Below, piece after piece: positions 1-7,252 of a DNA stretch of 19,694 nucleotides. The notes below the pieces were generated by a model. That model worked only from the letters and a program-made list of their open reading frames with translations, was not told the DNA's origin and did no database searches. Source of the stretch: JACCQS01 sp050999295 (GTDB lineage Bacteria; Actinomycetota; Actinomycetes; Mycobacteriales; Geodermatophilaceae); the NCBI GenBank assembly GCA_050999295.1, contig JBPCPI010000258.1, positions 1-19,694 of the forward strand. The letters run 5' to 3'. A program made the position numbers and the translations under genes. Positions within the stretch are counted from its first letter, which is position 1. Each line of letters opens with the position of its first letter.

Positions 1-2416
1 CCGGAACACCCGGGGGGGGACACCCCCCGCGCACCCCCCCGGCCTGAACACCCGCGGGGGCACACCCCCCGCGTACCCCCCGGCTCCCGGCTCGAACTCC
101 CAGTGGCGGCCCTTCACGTCGGCTGCATTCGAGCCGACGCTGGACTACGTCGTGGTCAAGGTCCCAAGGTTCGCGTTCGAGAAGTTTCCGGGTGCCGATC
201 CGCGGCTGACCACGACGATGAAGTCGGTCGGCGAGGCGATGTCGGTGGGCCGCAACTTCTCCGAGGCACTGCAGAAGGCGCTGCGCTCGATGGAGACGAC
301 CGAATCCGGCTTCTGGACGGTGCCCGATCCTGAGGACGTCAGCGTCGAAGGGCTGCTCGAGAAGATCGCAGTACCCACCGACGGGCGGATCTACGGCGTC
401 GAACGCGCACTGCGGGCAGGCGCCGACGTCGAGCAGGTCTTCCAAGCGACCGGGATCGACCCATGGTTCCTCGATCAGATCGCCGCGCTGGCGGCCCTGC
501 GGGTCGATATCGAGGCTGCGCCTTCGCTGGCCGAGCCGTTGTTGCGCCGGGCCAAGCGCGCCGGATGCTCCGACCGGCAGATCGCCGCCCTGCGCCCAGA
601 GCTGGCCGGGGAGACCGGCGTACGGATGCTGCGCCACCGGCTCGGCGTCCGGCCGGTGTTCAAGACCGTGGACACCTGCGCAGCCGAGTTCGCCGCGAGT
701 ACGCCCTACCACTACTCCAGCTACGACGAGGAGTCCGAGGTCGCCCCCAGGAACCGGCCTGCGGTGCTCATCCTCGGATCGGGGCCCAACCGGATCGGGC
801 AGGGCATCGAGTTCGACTACTCCTGCGTCCACGCCGCCATGGCCCTGCGCGAGGCGGGCTACGAGACCGTCATGATCAACTGCAACCCGGAGACCGTCTC
901 GACGGACTACGACACCGCCGACCGGCTCTACGTCGAGCCGCTGACCTTCGAGGACGTGCTCGAGGTGGTGGCCGCCGAGACGTCGGCGGGCCCCGTGGTC
1001 GGGGTGATCTGCACCCTGGGCGGGCAGACCCCGCTCGGCCTGGCCCAAGCCCTGAAGGATGCCGGAATCCCGGTGCTCGGAACCGCCCCGGAGGCCATCC
1101 ACCTGGCCGAGGAGCGCGGCGCCTTCTCGCGGGTCCTGGCCGCGGCGGGTCTGCCGGCACCCAAGCACGGGATGGCCACCTCCTACGCGGAGGCCAGTGT
1201 GGTGGCCGAGGCCGTGGGCTACCCGGTGCTCGTGCGGCCGTCCTATGTCCTGGGCGGACGTGGGATGGAGATCGTCTACGACGACGCCGCCCTGGAGGCC
1301 TACATCGAGAAGGCCACCCAGGTCAGCCCCGCGCACCCGGTCCTGGTCGATCGATTCCTCGAGGACGCGGTCGAGATCGACGTCGACGCGCTCTATGACG
1401 GCACGGAGTTGTTCCTCGGCGGGGTCATGGAACACATCGAGGAGGCCGGCATCCACTCCGGTGACTCGTCGTGCGCGTTACCGCCGATCACGCTGGGCTC
1501 CTCCGAACTTGCCCGGATCCGTGCCTCTACCGAGGCGATCGCGGCCGGGGTGGGGGTACGGGGCCTGCTGAACGTGCAGTACGCGCTCAAGGACGACCTG
1601 CTCTACGTGCTCGAGGCCAACCCACGGGCCTCGCGTACGGTGCCTTTCGTGTCCAAGGCCACCGCAGTGCCCCTTGCCAAGGCCGCGGCGCGAATTGCCT
1701 TGGGAGACAACATTGCTGCTCTTCGCCACGATGGGCTGCTTCCGGCCGGTGATGGGTCGGACCTGCCGATGGATGCGCCGATCTCGGTCAAGGAGGCGGT
1801 GCTGCCCTTCCATCGCTTCAGCACGGTCGAGGGGCTCGGGGTCGACACGGTCCTCGGGCCGGAGATGAAGTCCACCGGCGAGGTGATGGGCATAGCCGAG
1901 GACTTCGGTAGAGCCTTCGCGAAGTCGCAGGCCGCGGCGTACGGCTCGCTACCCACGGGCGGACGGGCCTTCGTCAGCCTGGCCAATCGCGACAAACGTT
2001 CGGCCATCTTTCCGGTCAAACGCCTGGCCGACCTGGGCTTCGAGGTGCTGGCGACTGCGGGAACGGCCGCGGTGCTTCGGCGCAACGGAGTCTCCTGCGA
2101 GGTGCTCGGAAAGTTCAGCGACGGCCCGGGCAACTGCGTCGAACGCATCCTGGCCGGCGACATCGACCTCGTCATCAACACCCCGCAGGGGGGCGGCGGA
2201 TCCCGCATCGACGGGTACGAGATCCGCACTGCCGCAGTTGTCGCCGGAATCCCGTGTGTCACAACGGTGCAGGGTGCCGCGGCCGCCGTCCAGGGAATCG
2301 AGGCGGTTCGTAACGGGACGATCGGGGTGCGCTCCCTGCAGGAACTGCACGCCTCACTGGGAGGTGAGCGGAGCCGCCGGATCGCTCTGGAGCCCGAGGG
2401 TGGTGGCCGGACGTGA
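1..2416 (+). CDS. carB: Carbamoyl-phosphate synthase large subunit, 3' part (5' end outside window)
   Basis: CarB makes carbamoyl phosphate from bicarbonate, ATP and ammonia delivered by CarA, for pyrimidine and arginine synthesis in the cytoplasm. The frame is open from base 2. Recognisable CarB sequence starts near base 116 (TSAAFEPTLDYVVVK), followed by FAFEKFPGADP and MKSVGEAMSVGRNF, which lie at the end of the first ATP-grasp half. The second half opens with GSGPNRIGQGIEFDYS and INCNPETVSTDYD. An ATP-grasp core with LEANPRASRT follows, and a C-terminal MGS-like allosteric domain fills about the last 140 residues. The family is about 1,070-1,120 aa; about 805 codons are present, so roughly the first quarter lies upstream. 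GTG at 152 is an internal Val, not the start. Bases 5-88 encode an unusual Pro/Gly repeat not found in normal CarB. The stop overlaps pyrK by 4 bp. Confidence 0.97.
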   Translation, partial: RNTRGGTPPAHPPGLNTRGGTPPAYPPAPGSNSQWRPFTSAAFEPTLDYVVVKVPRFAFEKFPGADPRLTTTMKSVGEAMSVGRNFSEALQKALRSMETTESGFWTVPDPEDVSVEGLLEKIAVPTDGRIYGVERALRAGADVEQVFQATGIDPWFLDQIAALAALRVDIEAAPSLAEPLLRRAKRAGCSDRQIAALRPELAGETGVRMLRHRLGVRPVFKTVDTCAAEFAASTPYHYSSYDEESEVAPRNRPAVLILGSGPNRIGQGIEFDYSCVHAAMALREAGYETVMINCNPETVSTDYDTADRLYVEPLTFEDVLEVVAAETSAGPVVGVICTLGGQTPLGLAQALKDAGIPVLGTAPEAIHLAEERGAFSRVLAAAGLPAPKHGMATSYAEASVVAEAVGYPVLVRPSYVLGGRGMEIVYDDAALEAYIEKATQVSPAHPVLVDRFLEDAVEIDVDALYDGTELFLGGVMEHIEEAGIHSGDSSCALPPITLGSSELARIRASTEAIAAGVGVRGLLNVQYALKDDLLYVLEANPRASRTVPFVSKATAVPLAKAAARIALGDNIAALRHDGLLPAGDGSDLPMDAPISVKEAVLPFHRFSTVEGLGVDTVLGPEMKSTGEVMGIAEDFGRAFAKSQAAAYGSLPTGGRAFVSLANRDKRSAIFPVKRLADLGFEVLATAGTAAVLRRNGVSCEVLGKFSDGPGNCVERILAGDIDLVINTPQGGGGSRIDGYEIRTAAVVAGIPCVTTVQGAAAAVQGIEAVRNGTIGVRSLQELHASLGGERSRRIALEPEGGGRT
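5..88 (+). repeat. Two tandem 42-bp GC-palindromic units inside carB
   Basis: Two head-to-tail units (5-46 and 47-88) match at 32 of their first 35 bases. Each encodes 14 residues beginning NTRGGTPPA, so the repeat keeps the carB frame. Each unit holds an inverted repeat. In unit 2, CGCGGGGG (53-60) pairs perfectly with CCCCCGCG (66-73) around a 5-nt loop. In unit 1, runs of G (12-19) face runs of C (23-28). Bases 1-4 (ccgg) resemble the tail of unit 1 (cctg, 43-46), so more copies may lie upstream of the window. In ordinary CarB this place holds a short loop of the type NDITGGTPASFEP. Confidence 0.85.
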
Positions 2417-3360
2417 GCCGGGACTGGGGAATCACCCAAGCGGTCGATCTCGTCGCCGCGCGCCATCAGATGACCACGTCGATGTCGATCCCGCTCCCAG
2501 GAGTGCCCGGCGATGAGCGACCCAAGCCGGTGCAGGTGACCGCGCAAGTCCTGGACGTACGAGCTTTGGGGGCCTATCGCGAGTTCACGCTTCATGCGCC
2601 GAAAGTGGCTCCGTTCGCCGAGCCGGGCCAGTTCATCACCCTGGGAGTCGGTGGAGATGACTCAGCGTTGCTCCTGCGGAGGGCGTTCGCGTTGAGCGGT
2701 GCCGGTGGCGAGACCATCAGCGTGGTGGTCGCCGCGCACGGCCCGGGCACCCGGTGGATCTTCGAGCGTCGAGCTGGTGATGTGCTCGACCTGATCGGTC
2801 CGTTGGGTAGGGCCTTTCCGCCGCCGCCACCGGGAGGGTCGGCGCTGTTGGTCGCCGGAGGATACGGCGCCGCACCGTTCGTCGGGTTGGCTCAACGTCT
2901 GCTCTCGTCCGGGCACGCGGTGGCCGCGGTGATCGGCGCGGCCAGTGCCGATCGGCTGTGCGCGGTCGAGGAGTTGGCGGCCCTGACTCAGGTGCTGGCG
3001 GTGACGACCGAGGACGGCACCGCGGGCCGTACCGGTCGGGTCACCGACGTGGTGCCCGAGCTGTTGGCTGGTGCCTCGACGGTCTATGCCTGCGGCCCCA
3101 TGCCGATGCTGCGGGCGGTCTCCCCTCAGGCTGCGGCGCGCGGTCTGGTGTGCTACGTGTCGGTGGAAGAGGCCATGGCCTGCGGCATCGGCGTCTGTAT
3201 GACCTGCGTCCTGCCGGTGATCGGCAAGGACGGGACATCCCGCTTCGTACGCTCGTGTGTGGAGGGGCCGGTCTTCGAAGGGGCCGAGGTTCGCTTCGAC
3301 GACATCGGTCAACTCCCCGAGGACCTGTACGGCGCGGCGGCCATGCGAGCCGCCCGATGA
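2413..3360 (+). CDS. pyrK: Dihydroorotate dehydrogenase electron transfer subunit PyrK
   Basis: PyrK carries FAD and a [2Fe-2S] cluster and passes electrons from class 1B dihydroorotate dehydrogenase (PyrD) to NAD+. The 315-aa product has a ferredoxin-reductase-like FAD barrel (PGQFITLGV near 71-79, LLRRAFALSG at 87-96) and a nucleotide-binding region (LLVAGGYGAAPFVG near 145-158, YACGPMPML near 225-233). The C-terminal iron-sulfur loop has Cys257, Cys262, Cys265 and Cys282 in the expected C-x4-C-x2-C-x16-C spacing. The GTG start overlaps the carB stop (GTGA), which fits translational coupling. The first 40 residues precede the conserved barrel and are longer than usual. In-frame ATG codons at 2470 and 2482 are alternative starts but have poorer ribosome-binding sites. 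Confidence 0.93.
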   Translation: MSRDWGITQAVDLVAARHQMTTSMSIPLPGVPGDERPKPVQVTAQVLDVRALGAYREFTLHAPKVAPFAEPGQFITLGVGGDDSALLLRRAFALSGAGGETISVVVAAHGPGTRWIFERRAGDVLDLIGPLGRAFPPPPPGGSALLVAGGYGAAPFVGLAQRLLSSGHAVAAVIGAASADRLCAVEELAALTQVLAVTTEDGTAGRTGRVTDVVPELLAGASTVYACGPMPMLRAVSPQAAARGLVCYVSVEEAMACGIGVCMTCVLPVIGKDGTSRFVRSCVEGPVFEGAEVRFDDIGQLPEDLYGAAAMRAAR

Positions 3361-4334
3361 CCGAGCCCGCGAACCGCGGCACGGTGGACATGCGCACCGA
3401 ACTGGGGCAGACAACGATCCACAGCCCCGTGCTCACCGCCTCCGGATGTGCCGCGGCCGGGCGCGAACTGGACCCGTTCCTGGATCTGACCGCACTCGGC
3501 GCCGTGGTAACCAAGTCCGTCCAGCTCCGCGCCAGATCCGGCCGGCCCACACCCAGAATGGCCGAGACCCCCAGCGGAATGCTCAATTCGATCGGTTTGC
3601 AGGGCCCTGGCATCGAGGCGTTCCTGGCCACCGACCTGCCATGGCTGGCATCCCGCGGCGCCCGGGCAATGGTGAGCATCGCCGGCGGCTCGGTAGAGGA
3701 GTACGCCGAACTCGCCACTCGGCTGCGCGGGGCGCGAGGATTGACCGCGCTCGAGGTGAACATCTCCTGCCCGAACGTGGAGTCCCGCGGGGAAGTCTTC
3801 GCCGGCGATCCCGGAGCCGCCTCCGCCGTGCTCGCCGCGGTCCGAGCGGCCGACCCTGGCGTGCCGATCTACGCGAAGCTGTCTCCCGACGTCACCGACG
3901 TCGTCTCGGTGGCACGGGCCTGCGTAGAGGCCGGCGCCGACGGTCTTTCGGCGATCAACACCCTGCTCGGTCTAATCATCGACACCGACACCCTGCGGCC
4001 GGTGCTGGCTGCCGAGACCGGGGGACTGTCCGGACCGGCGATCCGCCCGGTGGCGCTGCGCTGCGTGTGGCAAATCCACCGTGCCCTACCGACGACCCCG
4101 ATCCTGGGCATGGGCGGCATCACGAACGGCGCCGAGGCACTTCAGTTCATCCTGGCCGGGGCAAGCGCAATCTCGGTGGGCACGGCGGTCTTCGGAGACC
4201 CCGGCGCTCCGGAACGAATCGGGCGTGAATTGGCGCAGCTCCTGGCCAGCAAGGGATTTGCCCGCTTGAGAGATGCCGTCGGTCTTGCGCATCGGCTGGC
4301 CGGACGTACCGACGTCCACCAGATCGGCGCGTGA
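3357..4334 (+). CDS. pyrD: Dihydroorotate dehydrogenase, class 1B catalytic subunit
   Basis: This enzyme oxidises dihydroorotate to orotate using FMN in the cytoplasm, handing electrons to PyrK. The 325-aa product shows the class 1 pattern: TASGCAAAGRELDPF near 27-41, TPRMAETPSGMLNSIGLQ near 65-82, and VNISCPNV near 134-141 with Cys138 as the active-site base. Class 2 membrane enzymes use Ser there. KLSPDVTD, INTLLG and GMGGITNGAEAL (FMN phosphate binding) follow in order. The ATG start overlaps the pyrK stop (ATGA). Having pyrK directly upstream supports the NAD-dependent 1B type instead of the quinone-linked class 2 enzyme known from mycobacteria. Confidence 0.95.
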   Translation: MTEPANRGTVDMRTELGQTTIHSPVLTASGCAAAGRELDPFLDLTALGAVVTKSVQLRARSGRPTPRMAETPSGMLNSIGLQGPGIEAFLATDLPWLASRGARAMVSIAGGSVEEYAELATRLRGARGLTALEVNISCPNVESRGEVFAGDPGAASAVLAAVRAADPGVPIYAKLSPDVTDVVSVARACVEAGADGLSAINTLLGLIIDTDTLRPVLAAETGGLSGPAIRPVALRCVWQIHRALPTTPILGMGGITNGAEALQFILAGASAISVGTAVFGDPGAPERIGRELAQLLASKGFARLRDAVGLAHRLAGRTDVHQIGA

Positions 4335-5188
4335 GCGTGGTATCCGCCCCGGACGGGGCGGCGGCGATGCCGTTCGGTCGGCGACTCCGGGAGGCGGTCG
4401 GCGCACGTGGCCCGCTCTGCGTCGGGATCGACCCGCACCCTTCCCTGCTCCAGGCATGGGGTTTGTCCGACGATGTTCGCGGCCTGGACATCTTCGCGAC
4501 CAGAGTCGTCGAGGCGCTGGGTCGACAGGTCGCCGTACTCAAGCCGCAAAGCGCCTTCTTCGAACGGCACGGCAGCGCCGGGATCGCGGTGCTGGAGCGC
4601 TCGGTCGCGCGCGCGCGTGCCCTTGGTGCCCTGGTCCTGCTGGACGCCAAGCGTGGCGACATCGGATCGACGATGGCTGCGTATGCCGACTACCTCGATC
4701 CAGGTCATCCACTGGCCGTCGATGCGATGACGGTCAGTCCGTTCCTCGGGTTCGGCTCGCTGAAGCCTGCCGTGACAGCCGCGGAGAAACACGGTGCGGG
4801 TCTGTTCGTTCTCGCGCGTACGTCCAATCCGGAGGGCGGCGAGGTTCAACTGGCCGGCTCACCGGCCGGCCCGTCGGTTGCCCAGCGGATCATCGGCGCC
4901 GTCGCTGCGCTCAACGCCTCGGCCAGTCCCGATGGGTCGATCGGCGTCGTCATCGGAGCGACGCTGCCGATCCTCGACGTGGACATCTCGGTGCTGGGTG
5001 GTCCCCTGCTGTGTCCGGGACTCGGCGCGCAGGGCGGCGACCCCACCCACCTGCAAGGGTTGTTCACCGGGTTTCGCGGGGTGGTGCTGCCGAGCAACTC
5101 GCGCGAGATTCTGGGCCACGGCCCCGACCTCGACGCCGTACGCGAAGCCGCCAGCAGGGTGGCGGCCGCTCTCGCGGCCGCAGCCTGA
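4331..5188 (+). CDS. pyrF: Orotidine 5'-phosphate decarboxylase
   Basis: PyrF decarboxylates OMP to UMP, the last step of de novo pyrimidine synthesis. The 285-aa product has the subfamily 2 signature LLDAKRGDIGSTM near 103-115, with the catalytic Lys107 and Asp110 tetrad core. Other motifs are CVGIDPHPSLL near 30-40, LKPQSAFFERHG near 70-81 and DAMTVSPFLG near 131-140. Length and motifs fit the long actinobacterial form. The GTG start overlaps the pyrD stop by 4 bp (GTGA). It is the last + strand gene of the pyrimidine cluster in this window. Two overlapping hairpins follow the stop. Confidence 0.95.
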   Translation: MSVVSAPDGAAAMPFGRRLREAVGARGPLCVGIDPHPSLLQAWGLSDDVRGLDIFATRVVEALGRQVAVLKPQSAFFERHGSAGIAVLERSVARARALGALVLLDAKRGDIGSTMAAYADYLDPGHPLAVDAMTVSPFLGFGSLKPAVTAAEKHGAGLFVLARTSNPEGGEVQLAGSPAGPSVAQRIIGAVAALNASASPDGSIGVVIGATLPILDVDISVLGGPLLCPGLGAQGGDPTHLQGLFTGFRGVVLPSNSREILGHGPDLDAVREAASRVAAALAAAA

Positions 5189-5194
5189 TGGCTG

Positions 5195-5233
5195 CGAGGT
5201 CAGACGCGCGGTACCTCGGTTCCACCCACCGAG
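5195..5233. terminator. Possible terminator: two overlapping hairpins between convergent pyrF and sixA
   Basis: CGAGGT (5195-5200) can pair with ACCTCG (5213-5218). CTCGGT (5215-5220) can pair with ACCGAG (5228-5233). The shared middle arm makes the two stems mutually exclusive. There is no U-run, as is common in G+C-rich actinobacteria. The position 6 bp after the pyrF stop, before a convergent gene, fits a terminator. The stems are only 6 bp, so this is tentative. Confidence 0.35.
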
Positions 5234-5278
5234 CACGGGGTCAGACGCGCTGCACCCTGGCCGAGACCCGCCGCAGGA

Positions 5279-5800
5279 TCAGGCGCGGGGGATAGCCACC
5301 TCCAGTAGGCGGGCACTTCCGGGTACGAGCTCCGCCCACGGTTCGGCCAGCGTCAGGACGGCCAGGCAACCGGAGGGAAACGATGACCGAAGGCTCCCCA
5401 GCGCCGCCGCGTCGCTCGCCTCGGGATCTGCGAGCAGGTCGGCAAGCTCGGGGATGGCAGGAGCGTGTCCGATGACAAGCAGCTTGCGAACTCGCTCGGG
5501 GATCTCGGCAAGGACGTCGAGGAGCAGGACAGCCTCCCCGTCGTACACCCGCTCGTCGAAGCGCACCTTGTCGGCCGCGACTCCGGCGGTTTGGATGTCG
5601 CTCCACGTCTGGCGGGTCCGGGTCGACGGGGAGGACACGACAGCACCGAAGTCGTGCCCGGCTTGGGCCAGCCACCTCCCGATCGCCGACGCATCGGCGT
5701 GGCCCTCGGCGGACAGTTCCCGGACAGCATCGGTTGCACCCTCGCCTTCGGCACGGGCATGCCTGACCAGGACAAGGGTCCGACGAGTGGTGTCAGTCAC
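5279..5800 (-). CDS. sixA: SixA-type phosphohistidine phosphatase (histidine phosphatase superfamily)
   Basis: The 173-aa product is a short histidine phosphatase. TLVLVRHARAEG near 8-19 contains the RH(A/G) motif with His14 as the phospho-acceptor, and LLVIGHAPAIPEL near 107-119 has the second catalytic His112. SSPSTRTRQTWS near 56-67 is the conserved Arg-containing segment. SixA of E. coli removes phosphate from His residues of phosphorelay or PTS proteins; the substrate here is unknown. The GTG start at 5800 is chosen because GGGAGG (5809-5814 on the - strand) lies 8 nt upstream and the family begins just before TLVLVRHA. An upstream in-frame ATG at 5929 would extend the protein into the hydrolase gene and is rejected. 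It starts 4 bp after the hydrolase stop, so the two are probably co-transcribed. Confidence 0.88.
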   Translation of the reverse strand: MTDTTRRTLVLVRHARAEGEGATDAVRELSAEGHADASAIGRWLAQAGHDFGAVVSSPSTRTRQTWSDIQTAGVAADKVRFDERVYDGEAVLLLDVLAEIPERVRKLLVIGHAPAIPELADLLADPEASDAAALGSLRSSFPSGCLAVLTLAEPWAELVPGSARLLEVAIPRA

Positions 5801-5804
5801 GGGA

Positions 5805-6707
5805 TCAGCCTCCCATCCCGCCTTCTCCGAATCGAGATTGACGTGGCTGAGCCAGGAATGCACTGAGCCGGGCAGCGAGCTCGTCCGGAGCGTCCTCGGC
5901 CATGTGGTGGCCGCTGTCGATGGGCCCACCGCTCAGCGCGGTCGTCCATGGTTTCCAGATGGCCAACACGTCTCCGTGCAAGTCGGTCAGATCGTCCCGG
6001 CGCGACCACACAACCAGCGTCGGGCAGGTGATTCGGCGGCCGGCGGCACGGTCTGCTTCGTCAGCTGCTCGATCCGGGCCGAGGCCGGCGCGGTAATCCT
6101 CCAGCATCGCGCGCACGGTCGCCGGGTCGTGGATCGCACGGGAGTAGTCGGCGTGGTTCTCGGCACCCATCCGCGCCGGGTCGCCGCCGTACCAGGCATC
6201 CGGGTCGGCCAGGATGGCCTGCTCGGGCTTGTCGGGCTGGGCGAAGAAGAACCAGTGCCACCATGCCGTGGCGAAGCGGGCATCGACCCGGTCCAGCGCC
6301 TCGCCGATCGGCACGCTGTCAAGCACCGCCAACCGGGTCACGGATTGGGGCGCGTCCAGGGCCAACCGCGCCGCGACGTAGCTCCCACGGTCGTGGCCGA
6401 CGACTGCGAAGCGGGCGTGTCCGAGGTGACCCATCAGGTTTCGCACGTCCTGCGCCATTGTCCGTTTGGAATAGGGAGAGTGGTCGGTTGTCGTCGGTGG
6501 CTTGGTGGACTGGCCGTAGCCACGCAGATCCGGGCAGACCACAGTGTGTCCGGCGGCGACCAGCAACGGCGCCACCCGATACCAGGTGGTGTGCGTACGC
6601 GGGTGCCCGTGCAGGAGGACGACCGGCTCGCCGACGCCGCCGTGACGTACCCGAAGATGCACGCCCTCACCGACCGCGACCCACTGCTCGACGAACCCCT
6701 CGAACAT
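5805..6707 (-). CDS. Alpha/beta hydrolase, fluoroacetate-dehalogenase/epoxide-hydrolase clade
   Basis: This is a cytoplasmic alpha/beta hydrolase of about 300 aa. LLHGHPRTHTTW near 31-42 forms the oxyanion region. AVVGHDRGS near 101-109 puts Asp106 at the nucleophile elbow. LAVLDSVP near 127-134 contributes the acid residue (Asp130), and IDSGHHMAEDAP near 263-274 gives the catalytic His. WWHWFFFAQPDKPE near 149-162 matches the halide-site His-Trp segment of fluoroacetate dehalogenases. A nucleophilic Asp means an ester-intermediate dehalogenase or epoxide hydrolase. One of the two carboxylate-binding Args and the halide-site Tyr appear replaced, so true haloacetate activity is doubtful. The start MFEGF at 6707 follows family N-termini; ATGs at 6716 and 6719 are alternatives, and none has a strong ribosome-binding site. 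It lies upstream of sixA in the same unit. Confidence 0.85.
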   Translation of the reverse strand: MFEGFVEQWVAVGEGVHLRVRHGGVGEPVVLLHGHPRTHTTWYRVAPLLVAAGHTVVCPDLRGYGQSTKPPTTTDHSPYSKRTMAQDVRNLMGHLGHARFAVVGHDRGSYVAARLALDAPQSVTRLAVLDSVPIGEALDRVDARFATAWWHWFFFAQPDKPEQAILADPDAWYGGDPARMGAENHADYSRAIHDPATVRAMLEDYRAGLGPDRAADEADRAAGRRITCPTLVVWSRRDDLTDLHGDVLAIWKPWTTALSGGPIDSGHHMAEDAPDELAARLSAFLAQPRQSRFGEGGMGG

Positions 6708-6847
6708 GCGACTCATCATGGCCCAAGGCAGCAGAGCGGGTGCTGGAGCGAGCCGAACTGGTCGGCGCCATCGCGAAGTGGACGGTCGAGTGAGATTGCT
6801 GGGCCGGAGCGGTGGCGGCGGGTCGAAACATCTGGCCTCGGTGTCGA

Positions 6848-6859
6848 TAGGTTGCACGG
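6848..6859 (+). promoter_or_regulatory. Predicted -10 box for a leaderless mihF transcript
   Basis: TAGGTT (6848-6853) fits the actinobacterial -10 pattern TAnnnT. Exactly 6 nt separate it from the mihF ATG at 6860, so transcription would start at or next to the A of the start codon. No ribosome-binding site precedes the ATG, consistent with a leaderless message. The best -35 candidate, TCGAAA (6823-6828), is weak and spaced 19 bp. Confidence 0.55.
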
Positions 6860-7252
6860 ATGCCAGTGCCGTCCCTGACTGCCGAACAGCGCGCGGCCGC
6901 CCTGGCGAAGGCAGCCGCCGCGCGCAAGGACCGGTCCGAACTGCGGGCCAAACTGCGCAGCGGCAAACTTGGTCTGGCCGAGCTACTGGACAGCTCAGCG
7001 GCGAGTCGGGACGCGACGGTGACTAAGATGCGGGTCTCGGCACTGCTAGAGGCACTCCCAGGAGTCGGCAAGACGCGGGCCGCACAGATCATGGAGCGCC
7101 TCGACATCGCCGCCAACCGTCGGGTCGGTGGCTTGGGGGTCCATCAACGACGGGCGCTGGTCGCCGAGTTCGAGCGGCGGGCCAATGCGCAGCGAGCGCG
7201 TACGTACTCCCGAGCCTCCCGGATGGGTGCCAGCGCCGAGCCCGGTACGTGA
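6860..7252 (+). CDS. mihF: Integration host factor, actinobacterial type (mIHF)
   Basis: mIHF is a small nucleoid-associated DNA-binding protein found in actinobacteria and unrelated to HU/IHF of proteobacteria. In mycobacteria it is essential and supports L5 integrase. The 130-aa product begins with the family's Ala-rich helix (TAEQRAAALAKAAAARK near 7-23). It then has KMRVSALLEALPGVGKTRA near 56-74, the helix-turn-helix that contacts DNA through LPGVGK, and RRVGGLGVHQRRALVAEF near 87-104. The last 25 residues are a basic Ala/Arg/Ser tail beyond the usual length of about 105 aa. ATG at 6860 sits 6 nt after a -10-like box. The stop overlaps gmk by 4 bp (GTGA), the arrangement typical of actinobacteria. 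Confidence 0.95.
   Translation: MPVPSLTAEQRAAALAKAAAARKDRSELRAKLRSGKLGLAELLDSSAASRDATVTKMRVSALLEALPGVGKTRAAQIMERLDIAANRRVGGLGVHQRRALVAEFERRANAQRARTYSRASRMGASAEPGT

Noticed and set aside
1..90. CRISPR array at the left edge
   Set aside because: The units are contiguous, with no unique spacers, and they keep the carB reading frame.
152..154. GTG 152 as the start of carB
   Set aside because: Conserved CarB sequence (FEPTLDYVV) lies upstream in the same frame and the frame is open to the window edge.
1603..2595. 330-codon - strand frame opposite carB and pyrK
   Set aside because: The composition is Ser/Arg/Pro-rich with no motif, and the overlapping + strand genes are secure.
4794..6878. 694-codon + strand frame across pyrF, sixA and the hydrolase
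   Set aside because: It is a shadow of pyrF in another frame that continues opposite the two - strand genes, with no recognisable domain of its own.
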